A stretch of 12,129 bases of DNA from Dechloromonas sp. GTDB lineage: Bacteria > Pseudomonadota > Gammaproteobacteria > Burkholderiales > Rhodocyclaceae. Of this stretch, positions 1-7,421 are shown one piece after another; within the stretch, counting starts at the first letter, position 1; each line of letters starts with the position of its first letter. The stretch is from the NCBI GenBank assembly GCA_017302355.1, contig JAFLDQ010000101.1, positions 1 through 12,129 of the forward strand, written 5' to 3'. The translations under genes were made by a program, and so were the position numbers. The notes under the pieces were generated by a model. That model saw nothing but the letters and a program-made list of their open reading frames with translations, was not told where the DNA came from and did not search any database.

Positions 1-1
1 C

Positions 2-58
2 CCGCTTCAGGAAAAAGCCTTCAAGCTGCTCGGGGTCAACCTGCCGCGTACCCAGTAA
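2..58 (+). CDS. 3' end of an unidentified rightward gene (partial)
   Basis: The frame starting at base 2 reads as 18 codons followed by TAA; the residues are PLQEKAFKLLGVNLPRTQ. Third positions are mostly G or C, as in the genes around it, so this is probably the C-terminal tail of a gene whose body lies left of the window. The fragment is too short to assign a family. It ends convergently to the leftward transporter operon, with about 255 bases between the two stop codons. It could still be a chance open frame, since only 57 bases are visible. Confidence 0.45.
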   Translation, partial: PLQEKAFKLLGVNLPRTQ

Positions 59-257
59 CACCTCCGCAGAAAACCAGCAACCTCATGAAAAGCAACGGAT
101 TCTTCAAGCCATTGGGTCAAAGTTCGGTCTAGTCGGGCTCGCAACGGGCGCTGTCGCGGTCGACGGCCGCAGACGCGGCAAAACCGGTTTGCCGGAGAGG
201 GTTGCAGGGGCGCCCGCGGCCCGTTGCCGGCGCCCCCTTGGCCATCATCGCGGCGGG
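59..257. other. Convergent intergenic region with two weak inverted repeats
   Basis: I see no convincing gene here. Two inverted repeats are visible. One is a 7-base stem at 176-182 and 188-194 (CGGCAAA / TTTGCCG, 5-base loop). The other is an 8-base GC stem at 207-214 and 229-236 (GGGGCGCC / GGCGCCCC, 14-base loop). Neither is followed by a T-run on the plus strand, so neither is a convincing intrinsic terminator for the rightward gene ending at 58. They may only be readthrough-limiting structure between convergent genes, or chance in GC-rich DNA. Confidence 0.3.
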
Positions 258-298
258 AAAATGAAAGCGCGGCGCAAACCGCCGGTTCGCGCCGCGCT
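258..298 (-). terminator. Rho-independent terminator of the leftward envelope operon
   Basis: A 10-base perfect stem (266-275 with 289-298, AGCGCGGCGC / GCGCCGCGCT) continues after one A-C mismatch for four more pairs around a GCC loop. Read on the minus strand, the hairpin begins 15 bases after the transporter stop codon and is followed by a T-rich tract (complement of 258-265, TTCATTTT). Stem, position and orientation all fit an intrinsic terminator for the gene ending at 314. The T-tract is interrupted, so it is less canonical than the one at 3728-3760. Confidence 0.8.
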
Positions 299-313
299 CG
301 CCGCTAGGCCGGA

Positions 314-2698
314 TCAGGCGGCCTTCTTCTTCCGGTTGCCGACCAGGAAGGCGGCCAGGGCCGGCAGCAGGAGTATGGCGCCGAAGACGTTGACCAGGAA
401 CATGAAGGCCAGCAGGATGCCCATGTCGGCCTGGAACTTCAGATCCGAGAAGGCCCAGGTCGCGACCGACACGGTCATCGTCACCGCCGTGAACACCGAG
501 GCGGTGCCGCGCTGCTTCAGCGCCTGGACGAAGGCGTCGCGCAGGTTGAGGCCGATGTCCATCTCGTGCTTGATGCGCTCGAAGAGGTAGATGCCGTAGT
601 CGACGCCGACGCCGACGCCGAGCGCGACGACCGGCAGGGTATTGACCTTCAGTCCGATGTCGAGCCAGGTCATCACAGCGTTGCACAGGACCGTCACCAG
701 CCCGAGCGGCAGGATGATGCACAGTGTGGCGGGAACCGAGCGCAACATCAGGACGCACAACAACGCCACCGATCCGAACAAGGCGAGGTTGACCCACTTG
801 TCGGCGGCCGCCACCGTTTCATTGGTTGCCGCCATGACGCCGACGTTGCCGCTGGCGAGACGGAATCTGAGCTCATCGGTGTCGTATTCGCTCTTGAAAG
901 CCTTGATCTGATCGACGACGCTGGCGATGGTCTCGGCCTGATGATCGCGGGTGAAGATCGAGATCGGCATCGCGGTGCAGGTGGAGTTCATCAGTTCGTT
1001 GCCGAGGCGGGTCGCAAAGCCCACGCCCTGGGCGATCTGTGCCTTGTCCTGGGGCAGGGCCTGCCACTTCATGCTGGTTTCCGCGTAGCCTTGGGTGACA
1101 ATATTGACGAATCCGGCAAGGCCGCGAACCGCCGCGACGCCGTCGTTCTGGCGGATGCCCAGTTCGAATTCCTCCATCTTGTCCATTACCTTGCGATCGA
1201 CACACGGTGACTCGGCGCCCTTGGCTTCGGCGATGACCTGCAGGACATCGACGCCAACGGCAAAGTTGGTGGTGATGACGCGGACGTCCTCGTTGTAACG
1301 GGAATTCGGCCGCAGTTCCGGCACCCCGTCGCCGAGGTCGCCGATCTTGTGGTCCTTGGCGATATAGAGACCGATGCCGAGCGCGACGATGGCGATGGCG
1401 ATGGCGACGGCGCCGCCCTTCGGCGTGGCGAGGACGCCGAACTTCTCCCACAGGCGGTCGGCGCTGGCCTCATGGCCGTGCATCTTCCGCACCTGTTCCG
1501 GCGCGATCTTGCGGTATGAGAGCAGGATGGGCAGAAGCATCTTGTTGGTGACGATCATCACGGTGACGCCCAGCGTCGCGGTAATGGTCAGTTCCTGGAC
1601 CATCTCGATCTGCACCATGCCGATGACCATGAAGCCGATGGCGTTGGCCAGCAGGGCGGCGGCGCCGGGAATGAAGAGATTCTCGAAGGAAAGCCGTGAA
1701 GCCTTGATGCCGTCGGCGCCGGCCATGGTCTCCTGTTTCCAGGAGCTGGTCATCTGCACCGCGTGCGAGACGGCGATCGAGAAGATCAGGAAGGGCACGA
1801 GGATCGACATCGGGTCGAGTGTCAGCTTGAAGATGGGCAGCAGGCCGAGCAGCCAGATCACCGGCACGATGGCGCAGATCAGGGCGTACGAGGCGAGCAT
1901 GCCGGACCCGGAGTACCAGTAGAGGAGGGCGGCGGTGATGACGAAGGCGATGCCGAAGAAGGCGATGACGCCAGCTGCACCGGCGGCGATGTCGCCAACG
2001 GCCTTGGCGAAGCCGATGATGTGGACAGAGACATCCTTGTTCTCCGTCGTCTTGCGTATTTCCTCGAGTTTCCTGGCGACTTCCTGCAGATTGAGGCGTT
2101 CGCCGGTATCCGGATCCTTCTCCTGCAGGGTGGCGACGACCATCGCCGCGCTGCCGTCGATGGCGACGATGCGGCCGCCCCAGTCGGACTTGGCGACGTT
2201 TTCGCGCACGCCCTGGAGTTGCTCGGGGGTGCCGACAAAGTCCGCGGCAACGATGTTGCCCCCGCGGAAGCCGTCCTCGACGACTTCGGTGTAACGCACG
2301 TTCGCGGTGAACAGGGAAGTCACCGAACTGCGCTCGACACCCTTGATATAGAACACGTCCTCGGTGACCTTGCGCAGCGTGTCCATGAACTCCTTGGTGT
2401 AGATGTCGCCCTCCCTTGCCTTGAGGGCGACGAGAATCTTGTTGGCGCCGCCGAAGTCGTTCTGGTATTCGAGAAAGGTCAGCATGTACTCATGCTTGAG
2501 CGGGATCATCTTGGTGAACCCGGCGCCCACCCGCAGGTGGCTGGCCGAATAGGCGAGGGCGATGGTGATCAGGATGAACAGCAGCAGCAGTGGCTTGCGC
2601 AGGCGAAATATCCAGTACGACACCTTGCCCACCCAGGTGTTGCTGAACTCGTGGGCCTGCAGGCCGATCTCGTCCTTGTTTCTTGGATCCGTATTCAC
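314..2698 (-). CDS. RND/MMPL-superfamily inner-membrane transporter
   Basis: This 794-residue protein has the duplicated RND layout. One helix (about 36-54), a periplasmic domain (about 55-235) and five helices (241-394) are followed by a second helix (428-447), a second periplasmic domain (448-635) and five more helices (637-785). At under 800 residues it resembles the compact MMPL-like 'predicted exporter' group rather than the roughly 1000-residue drug pumps. TM10 carries GVGVGVDYGIY with Asp700-Tyr701, the proton-relay pair typical of MMPL-type RND proteins. The matching TM4 position has Ser311-His312 instead. Cys499 and Cys574 in the second periplasmic domain could form a disulfide. The start is GTG: a GGGAG site lies 7 bases upstream, and the nearby ATG (2703-2701) is out of frame and hits a stop after two codons. 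It is last in the operon, 36 bases after the YCF48 gene. The substrate is probably hydrophobic; direction is unknown. Confidence 0.93.
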   Translation of the reverse strand: MNTDPRNKDEIGLQAHEFSNTWVGKVSYWIFRLRKPLLLLFILITIALAYSASHLRVGAGFTKMIPLKHEYMLTFLEYQNDFGGANKILVALKAREGDIYTKEFMDTLRKVTEDVFYIKGVERSSVTSLFTANVRYTEVVEDGFRGGNIVAADFVGTPEQLQGVRENVAKSDWGGRIVAIDGSAAMVVATLQEKDPDTGERLNLQEVARKLEEIRKTTENKDVSVHIIGFAKAVGDIAAGAAGVIAFFGIAFVITAALLYWYSGSGMLASYALICAIVPVIWLLGLLPIFKLTLDPMSILVPFLIFSIAVSHAVQMTSSWKQETMAGADGIKASRLSFENLFIPGAAALLANAIGFMVIGMVQIEMVQELTITATLGVTVMIVTNKMLLPILLSYRKIAPEQVRKMHGHEASADRLWEKFGVLATPKGGAVAIAIAIVALGIGLYIAKDHKIGDLGDGVPELRPNSRYNEDVRVITTNFAVGVDVLQVIAEAKGAESPCVDRKVMDKMEEFELGIRQNDGVAAVRGLAGFVNIVTQGYAETSMKWQALPQDKAQIAQGVGFATRLGNELMNSTCTAMPISIFTRDHQAETIASVVDQIKAFKSEYDTDELRFRLASGNVGVMAATNETVAAADKWVNLALFGSVALLCVLMLRSVPATLCIILPLGLVTVLCNAVMTWLDIGLKVNTLPVVALGVGVGVDYGIYLFERIKHEMDIGLNLRDAFVQALKQRGTASVFTAVTMTVSVATWAFSDLKFQADMGILLAFMFLVNVFGAILLLPALAAFLVGNRKKKAA

Positions 2699-2705
2699 GT
2701 CATGT

Positions 2706-2710
2706 CTCCC
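2706..2710 (-). promoter_or_regulatory. Shine-Dalgarno site fixing the GTG start of the RND gene
   Basis: GGGAG on the minus strand lies 7 bases before the GTG at 2698. The intervening ATG at 2703 is only 2 bases from this site and its frame is ATG-ACG-TGA, so it cannot be the gene start. Confidence 0.7.
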
Positions 2711-2734
2711 GGTCGCTTCCGTGGTCGGTATTGC

Positions 2735-3706
2735 TTACTTGGCCAGCAAGGCTGCTGGCACGGGGGTGATGCCGCGGTCGCCGACGACCAGCAGTTCCCC
2801 GTCGCCGCGCTTGAGGATGTTTGCGTACCCCCTGCCAGGCAGATCCTTCACCGCGAAGGTCTGGCCGTTGTCGCGACTGAGCGCCAGCTTGCCGGAGTTG
2901 CCGGCGAGGACGACCGTGCCGTCGTCGAATGCCCGGCCGCCGTTGAAGGCGACCTTGGTGTCGGTCGCGACTTTCATCCAGGTCCGGCCGGCGTCGGTCG
3001 ACCGGAAGACGTTGCCGCGCATGCCGAAGATCAGGGCGTTGCCGTCGGCAGTCCGCAGGCCGCCGAAAAAGGAGCCCTCATAGGGCGAGTCGACCCTGGT
3101 CCAGTTGGTGCCGCCATCGGGCGACCGGGCAATGGTGCCCGATTCGCCGACCATGACCAGTGCGTCGCCGAGCGGGATGACCTTCGCGATGTGCCGGTCG
3201 AAGCCTTCCTCGATCACATCCTGGCGCATCCACGTGCGGCCTTCGTCGGTCGACCTCAGAAAGAGGCCGAAGGCGCCGTAGGCAACCAGGGTCTTGCCGT
3301 CGAGCGCCGTCACACCAAGCAGGGCGTCGGTCCCGGCCTCCGGCACGTCGATCAGGCTCCAGGAATTGCCGCCATCCTCGCTGCGGAGGATGGTTCCCCC
3401 GTGGCCCACCGCCAGCCAGATCTTGTCGTTGAGCGCGGTCACCGCGGTCAGCGTGCGCGTCGATGCCGTGCGCTGGCTCTTCCAGTCCCTGCCGCCATCG
3501 GCGGAAACGAACACTGTTCCGCGCGCGCCGACCGCCACTGCGCGCTGGTCCGTGCGGAACGCGTCGAGCAGCAGGGTCCGGTCCTGCTTCATCGGGACTT
3601 TCGATACCACGGGCACGTGCTTCTCTTCGGCCTGTGCCGGCAGCGGCGTCACGAAAACACTGGCGAGGAGGGCCGCCAGCGGCGCCGTCATCAGCATCTT
3701 GGTCAT
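2735..3706 (-). CDS. Exported YCF48/BNR-type seven-bladed beta-propeller protein
   Basis: This 323-residue protein begins with a signal peptide (residues 1-26, cleavage likely after AQA before EEKH). The mature part carries six copies of a BNR-like motif, GxxGxxxxSxDGGxxW, at about residues 60, 101, 144, 187, 228 and 269, spaced 40-43 residues. A degenerate seventh begins at 309 (GDRG). That pattern fits a seven-bladed propeller like the photosystem II assembly factor YCF48, but no photosynthesis genes are present, so the name reflects fold only. The ATG at 3706 has AGAAGG 6 bases upstream. The gene lies 36 bases before the RND gene, so the two are probably co-translated partners. I infer a periplasmic or surface scaffold for transporter assembly or cargo handoff; no catalytic residues are evident. 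Confidence 0.9.
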   Translation of the reverse strand: MTKMLMTAPLAALLASVFVTPLPAQAEEKHVPVVSKVPMKQDRTLLLDAFRTDQRAVAVGARGTVFVSADGGRDWKSQRTASTRTLTAVTALNDKIWLAVGHGGTILRSEDGGNSWSLIDVPEAGTDALLGVTALDGKTLVAYGAFGLFLRSTDEGRTWMRQDVIEEGFDRHIAKVIPLGDALVMVGESGTIARSPDGGTNWTRVDSPYEGSFFGGLRTADGNALIFGMRGNVFRSTDAGRTWMKVATDTKVAFNGGRAFDDGTVVLAGNSGKLALSRDNGQTFAVKDLPGRGYANILKRGDGELLVVGDRGITPVPAALLAK

Positions 3707-3727
3707 GGTCTACCTTCTCGTTCGCGG

Positions 3728-3760
3728 AAAAAAAACGACCATCGACTGCTCGATGGTCGT
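3728..3760 (-). terminator. Intrinsic terminator inside the envelope operon
   Basis: This is a perfect 11-base inverted repeat, ACGACCATCGA (3735-3745) and TCGATGGTCGT (3750-3760), with a 4-base loop. On the minus strand it is followed directly by eight T residues (the A-run 3728-3735, of which the last base is also in the stem). It lies between the DUF1329 stop (3795) and the YCF48 start (3706). Only 21 bases separate the end of the T-run from the YCF48 start codon, too few for a promoter. Transcription of the YCF48 and RND genes must therefore pass through it or be attenuated by it. Confidence 0.92.
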
Positions 3761-3794
3761 CAGCGCCCTCGGCATCGGGGCTTCAACCGGACGG

Positions 3795-5147
3795 TCAGCG
3801 TGTGCCGCCGGCGCGTCGCAGGGCGTCGGGCTGAAAGTCCGACCACTTGGCCTTCTTGCCGAAGACGATGGGCTGCGATATCTCGTTGTCCAGGTGGGTG
3901 ACCAGATAGTTGCCGTTGGTCAGGTCGTGCCAGGCCTGGACGCTGTGCCAGGGCACGAGGGCGTCGTAATTCTGGCGCAAGCCGTGAATGCCGACCCGCC
4001 AGAGCTGGCCGCGCGTGTCGTAGGAATCCTCTTCGAGGACGTTCCAGCTATCCTCGTCGAGATAGAAGATGCGCTTGCCGTAAATGTGCTTCTGGCCCGC
4101 CTTCAGCGTTGCCTCGACGACCCAGACGCGATGCAGTTCATAGCGCATCAGGTCGCTCTTGATCGTGTTCTTGTCGATGATGTCGGTGTACTTGAGCTTC
4201 TTGTCGCCGATCCTGTACGTGTTGTACGGCACGTACATCTCCTTCTTGCCCACCAGTTTCCAGTCGTAGCGCTCGATCGAGCCGTTGTAGGCGAGATACT
4301 GGTCGGTCGTGCGCATGCCCTCGGTGCCATCGGCGATGTTGTCGAAAGCGAGATCCGGCGCGCGACGCACACGACGCAGCCCCGAGTTGTAGATCCATGC
4401 CGAACGCGCGTCCTTGAGCTGGTCTATCGGTTCGTGAACAAGGTAGATCGTGCCGTCGAGTGTCGCCGGGGAGGTGAAGCGCCCGAAATAGGCGAATCCC
4501 ATGTTGCCTTCCTGCGGCGGGTCGAAATTGGCGGCGGTGACGACACGGTCGACGAAGGTGACCTTGTAGGTATCGCCGTTGGCGCGCACCGGGAACCAGA
4601 CGTAAGTGCGATCATAACCGCCGCCCGTATAGCGCAGGATGTGATTCTGGATCGCCTCCTCGCCGGTCTTGGGAACCGGGAAGGGCACATTCGAGAAGAC
4701 GCGGCCGACGATGTGGCCATCGTTCATTTCGATTTTTGGAGCTTCGGCCCTGATCAGGTCGGTGGCTGCCTTGGGCAGCGCTACCGTGCGATGCGTCGTG
4801 TAAACCGGCATCGTGAAGTTCGGATACTTCTTGAGCAATGCCATCAGGCCGGGGCTGAGCTTGTCCTTGTACTGGTCGGCGTTGGCGCCGGTGATCGTGA
4901 ACAGCGGCTTTTCATTGGCGAACGGATCGATGTAGCCCTGTTCGGGCTTCCAGCCGGCCGGGGGCGTCGTCAGGCCGCCCTTCCATTCGGGGATGGAATT
5001 GTCGGCGTTGCCGGCGCGGATGGCGCCGGTCGGCGTCAGATCCTTGCCCAGGCGCTCGATGTCGGCCGCCGAGGTGCCGGCCAGCGCGGCGCCCCCGAGA
5101 AACGTGCAGCCGACCGCGACGGCCAGCAACTTCATTTGGAATTTCAT
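3795..5147 (-). CDS. DUF1329 periplasmic protein (LolA/LolB-like fold)
   Basis: This 450-residue protein matches the DUF1329 family in length and character. A signal peptide (1-23, cleavage likely after AALA) is followed by the family's typical N-terminal stretch with GAIRAGNADNSIPEWKGGL (about 41-59). The rest is a long beta-rich body with many aromatic and charged residues, ending in an NGNYLVTHLDNEIS segment near the C-terminus. Family members are predicted to resemble the lipoprotein carriers LolA/LolB, and I infer a periplasmic or outer-membrane-associated carrier for a hydrophobic ligand. The biochemical role of the family is not settled to my knowledge. Cys14 lies within the signal peptide without a proper lipobox, so I do not call it a lipoprotein. 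The ATG at 5147 is preceded by a GGAGGAG site about 8 bases away; Met5 would place that site too far. It follows the DUF1302 gene by 30 bases, the usual pairing. Confidence 0.93.
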   Translation of the reverse strand: MKFQMKLLAVAVGCTFLGGAALAGTSAADIERLGKDLTPTGAIRAGNADNSIPEWKGGLTTPPAGWKPEQGYIDPFANEKPLFTITGANADQYKDKLSPGLMALLKKYPNFTMPVYTTHRTVALPKAATDLIRAEAPKIEMNDGHIVGRVFSNVPFPVPKTGEEAIQNHILRYTGGGYDRTYVWFPVRANGDTYKVTFVDRVVTAANFDPPQEGNMGFAYFGRFTSPATLDGTIYLVHEPIDQLKDARSAWIYNSGLRRVRRAPDLAFDNIADGTEGMRTTDQYLAYNGSIERYDWKLVGKKEMYVPYNTYRIGDKKLKYTDIIDKNTIKSDLMRYELHRVWVVEATLKAGQKHIYGKRIFYLDEDSWNVLEEDSYDTRGQLWRVGIHGLRQNYDALVPWHSVQAWHDLTNGNYLVTHLDNEISQPIVFGKKAKWSDFQPDALRRAGGTR

Positions 5148-5177
5148 GGGGTTGTCTCCTCCAGTCGATTATTGGGG

Positions 5178-7136
5178 TCAGAACGTGGCGCTGAACGCAA
5201 GGCTCAGGTAGTCGCGATCCTTGAACGGGTCGTACTTGGCCTTGTCGAGGAAGGCCGTGTAGCCGAGGTCGATCGTGTATTTCTTCTGGTAGTCCGCCCG
5301 CAGGCCGAGGCCGAGGATCATGCGGTCCTTGATGAACTGCGAATCGACCGAGTAGCCGGAGACGTCATGCGACCAGAAGACCGAAGGCGTCAGCGTGAAG
5401 CCCGTGTCGAAGGCGCCGGTGTAGTCGAGCGACGCCTTCAGGCGATAGCCCCAGGCCGTGCTGGTCGCGTAGCCGTCGTTCTGGCAGCCGTCGCGTTGCG
5501 GGTTCCACAGCGGACTTGCCGGGTTGCAGGTATCGCGGGTATCGAAGGCACCAAGCCCGCCGTTCGAGCCCAATCCGAAGATGAAGGCGCGGCCGTAGCG
5601 GATCCCTTGGCGTTCGGCCTCGTCGTTCGTGTTCGAGGCCCACTGTCCGGCGATTTCGGCGATGAACTGTCCCTGCGTCGCCCCGAGCATGCTCGGCAGG
5701 ATCTTGACGGTATTGACTTGCAGCTGGGTCTTGCGGAAGCGGTCGTAGCCGTGAATTTGATTGCCGACGCCCGCCGCCGTCGCCGCCCTCGTCCGCGGCG
5801 CCATCGGGCCGACTCCCGCGGTGGCGCTATACAGGATGTCGTTGCCGTTGATCTGCACGGGCTGGTTGTGCGTGTAACCCAGTTCGGCGCCGACCGACCA
5901 GCCGGCGATGTTGGTCGACAGCGTGGTGCCAAAAATGTTGATGCCATCGGGGTATTCCCAGAAGCCATATGCCGACCTGACCCCTAGAGCAGCAAGTGCC
6001 GCTTCCTGGGCGGCAACCGGATTGACGAGAGTTCGCAATGCCCGAAGTTGCGGCGGGCTGGCCGGGTTCGTTATCACGGGCCCCCAGGTTCCGGTGTAGG
6101 CGGAAACGAATGGCGTCCGTGAATTGATGCGCATGCCGTACAGGCCCAACTCGGAGTCGATGGCGTCGATCGGCAGGCGCAATGCGACGCCGAACTGGCC
6201 GGTGTTCGAGCCATCCTTGCCATCGGTCAGCGGGAAGTAGAAGCCATTCCGCAACAGGGTTGGGGTATCAAGCTTCTGGCCCGGGTAGAGTGCTGTGGTC
6301 ACCCCGGAACAACTGGTTCCGCGATTGGCATCGGTGGTGATCGCGAATTCGACCGGCGAATAGTAGCCGCCGCAACTGTCGACCAGGCTCGACTCCCACT
6401 TGAACTGGTAGAATCCCTCGAGCGACGCGCCGCCGCCGAGGGCGATGTTGGCGTCGATGCTCCATACCGGCAGCAGCGCTTCCTTGACTTCGGTGCCCGG
6501 CTTGCGCAGCGCCGGCAGGTTGACCGGGTTGAGCTGGTTGATGCCCTGGACGAAGAGGCTCTCACCCCAGTTCACGACCTGGTTGCCGAGACGGATCTGG
6601 AGCGGGGTGCCGACATCGAAGGTGTTGTAGACGTAGGCGTCGAGCAGGGCGATGCCCGAGTACTTGAGCAGGTCGGGCTGGCTGCTGTCGGAAAGTTCCT
6701 TGCCCTTGGCATAGCCGTTGTCGGCGTTGCCGTAGGGCCGGTTCTTGTTCTCCATGGCGACGTCGTACCAGGCCTTGACGCGGATGAAGGCGCCGAGGTC
6801 GCCCTTGCTGATCGCGAAGTCGGAAAGGAGCTGCAGCGGGGCATTGATCACGTCGCCCTTCTCGTAGTTCAGGTTGCCGCTGTCGGTGGCGCTGCCGCCC
6901 GATCCGCGCTTGCCGCCGGTGAGACCGAGGCGCGCGCCATCGGGCTGGCTGTACAAACCAGCGTTCGGCCTCGTCATCCGCCAGTTGGCGCCGAAGGAGA
7001 TCGTATTGTTCCAGCTGCCCTTGACCCCGTCCTCGAGCTCGAACTCGAAGGCCAAGGCGCTGCCGCTGAAGGCGAGCAGCATGGCGGAAGCCAGTGCGGT
7101 GCGCACGGGCAGGTGTTGCATTGCGGTCTTGTTCAC
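5178..7136 (-). CDS. DUF1302 outer-membrane beta-barrel protein
   Basis: This protein has 652 residues from a GTG start. A signal peptide (1-29, ending SALA) is followed by FEFELEDGVKGSWNNTISFG, the characteristic mature N-terminus of DUF1302 proteins. The body alternates polar and hydrophobic residues, as in outer-membrane strands, and the chain ends in SATF; a terminal Phe is the usual barrel-assembly signal. Two pairs of cysteines in loop-like stretches (DSCGGYY / GTSCSG, and DTCNPAS / DGCQND) may form disulfides. An upstream in-frame ATG at 7187 would add 17 arginine-rich residues and has no good ribosome site; GTG at 7136 has GGAGG 9 bases away. An internal ATG five codons later is too far from it. 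It is first in the leftward operon, with DUF1329 next. The likely role is outer-membrane passage or binding of a hydrophobic compound; the substrate is unknown. Confidence 0.92.
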   Translation of the reverse strand: MNKTAMQHLPVRTALASAMLLAFSGSALAFEFELEDGVKGSWNNTISFGANWRMTRPNAGLYSQPDGARLGLTGGKRGSGGSATDSGNLNYEKGDVINAPLQLLSDFAISKGDLGAFIRVKAWYDVAMENKNRPYGNADNGYAKGKELSDSSQPDLLKYSGIALLDAYVYNTFDVGTPLQIRLGNQVVNWGESLFVQGINQLNPVNLPALRKPGTEVKEALLPVWSIDANIALGGGASLEGFYQFKWESSLVDSCGGYYSPVEFAITTDANRGTSCSGVTTALYPGQKLDTPTLLRNGFYFPLTDGKDGSNTGQFGVALRLPIDAIDSELGLYGMRINSRTPFVSAYTGTWGPVITNPASPPQLRALRTLVNPVAAQEAALAALGVRSAYGFWEYPDGINIFGTTLSTNIAGWSVGAELGYTHNQPVQINGNDILYSATAGVGPMAPRTRAATAAGVGNQIHGYDRFRKTQLQVNTVKILPSMLGATQGQFIAEIAGQWASNTNDEAERQGIRYGRAFIFGLGSNGGLGAFDTRDTCNPASPLWNPQRDGCQNDGYATSTAWGYRLKASLDYTGAFDTGFTLTPSVFWSHDVSGYSVDSQFIKDRMILGLGLRADYQKKYTIDLGYTAFLDKAKYDPFKDRDYLSLAFSATF

Positions 7137-7145
7137 TTGGATCCC

Positions 7146-7150
7146 CCTCC
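7146..7150 (-). promoter_or_regulatory. Shine-Dalgarno site selecting the GTG start of the DUF1302 gene
   Basis: GGAGG, extended to GGAGGGGG, on the minus strand lies 9 bases before the GTG at 7136. It decides the start against ATG codons 51 bases upstream and 15 bases downstream, and gives a protein that begins directly with a normal signal peptide. Confidence 0.7.
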
Positions 7151-7223
7151 GGAATTGAACTTTGATTCGCCGTGGCCGCCAATGCAAGGACGCATTGATC
7201 GGGCGTTTGGCGCATGGCCGATA

Positions 7224-7253
7224 TCTATACCTCGAAATTCGCCGGCGAGTCTA
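7224..7253 (-). promoter_or_regulatory. Candidate sigma-70 promoter for the envelope operon
   Basis: On the minus strand TAGACT (7248-7253) and TATAGA (7224-7229) are separated by 18 bases. Each matches four of six bases of the consensus boxes. They lie about 90 bases upstream of the DUF1302 start, in the only AT-richer stretch of the divergent region. This is pattern matching only; other boxes are possible. Confidence 0.3.
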
Positions 7254-7276
7254 GCGGCAGGAGCAAGTCAAGGCAC

Positions 7277-7292
7277 TCCCCCCGATGGGGGA
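7277..7292. promoter_or_regulatory. Palindrome in the divergent control region, possible operator
   Basis: TCCCCC (7277-7282) and GGGGGA (7287-7292) form a perfect inverted repeat around CGAT. It sits near the middle of the 285-base region between the two divergent operons, just upstream of the candidate leftward promoter. That is a good place for a regulator acting on both operons. No regulator gene is in the window, and the GC-rich repeat could be chance. Confidence 0.3.
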
Positions 7293-7421
7293 TAGGCGTT
7301 TAAGCAACATCCCCGTCGCGAGGGAGGACTTCCCGCCCCGATTGGCGGAGAATCACGGCTGTGAACAGATCCGCCGGCGTCGTCGCGTGAGCGCCAGCCG
7401 GCGCACGGGAGGAGACAACGG

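Noticed and set aside
2695..2703. Two-codon ATG-ACG-TGA minifeature overlapping the GTG start of the RND gene
   Set aside because: The ribosome site is only 2 bases from this ATG and 7 from the GTG, so it is unlikely to be translated as a regulatory upstream frame.
1763..3901. Plus-strand open frame of about 712 codons opposite the RND and YCF48 genes
   Set aside because: It is antisense to two well-supported genes, with low-complexity Asp/Gly/Arg-rich translation typical of a reverse-frame shadow.
3795..5147. DUF1329 protein as a lipoprotein, because of Cys14 in the signal peptide
   Set aside because: The hydrophobic stretch before Cys14 is too short and the preceding residues do not form a lipobox; a normal AALA cleavage site follows.
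3294..5987. Long plus-strand open frame of about 897 codons opposite the DUF1329 and DUF1302 genes
   Set aside because: It is a high-GC antisense shadow: the opposite strand encodes proteins with signal peptides and recognisable families, and the product here has no family character and crosses the terminator and two gene boundaries.
7137..7187. Upstream ATG (7187) as start of the DUF1302 gene
   Set aside because: It would add 17 mostly basic residues before the signal peptide and has no good ribosome site, whereas GTG at 7136 has GGAGG 9 bases upstream.
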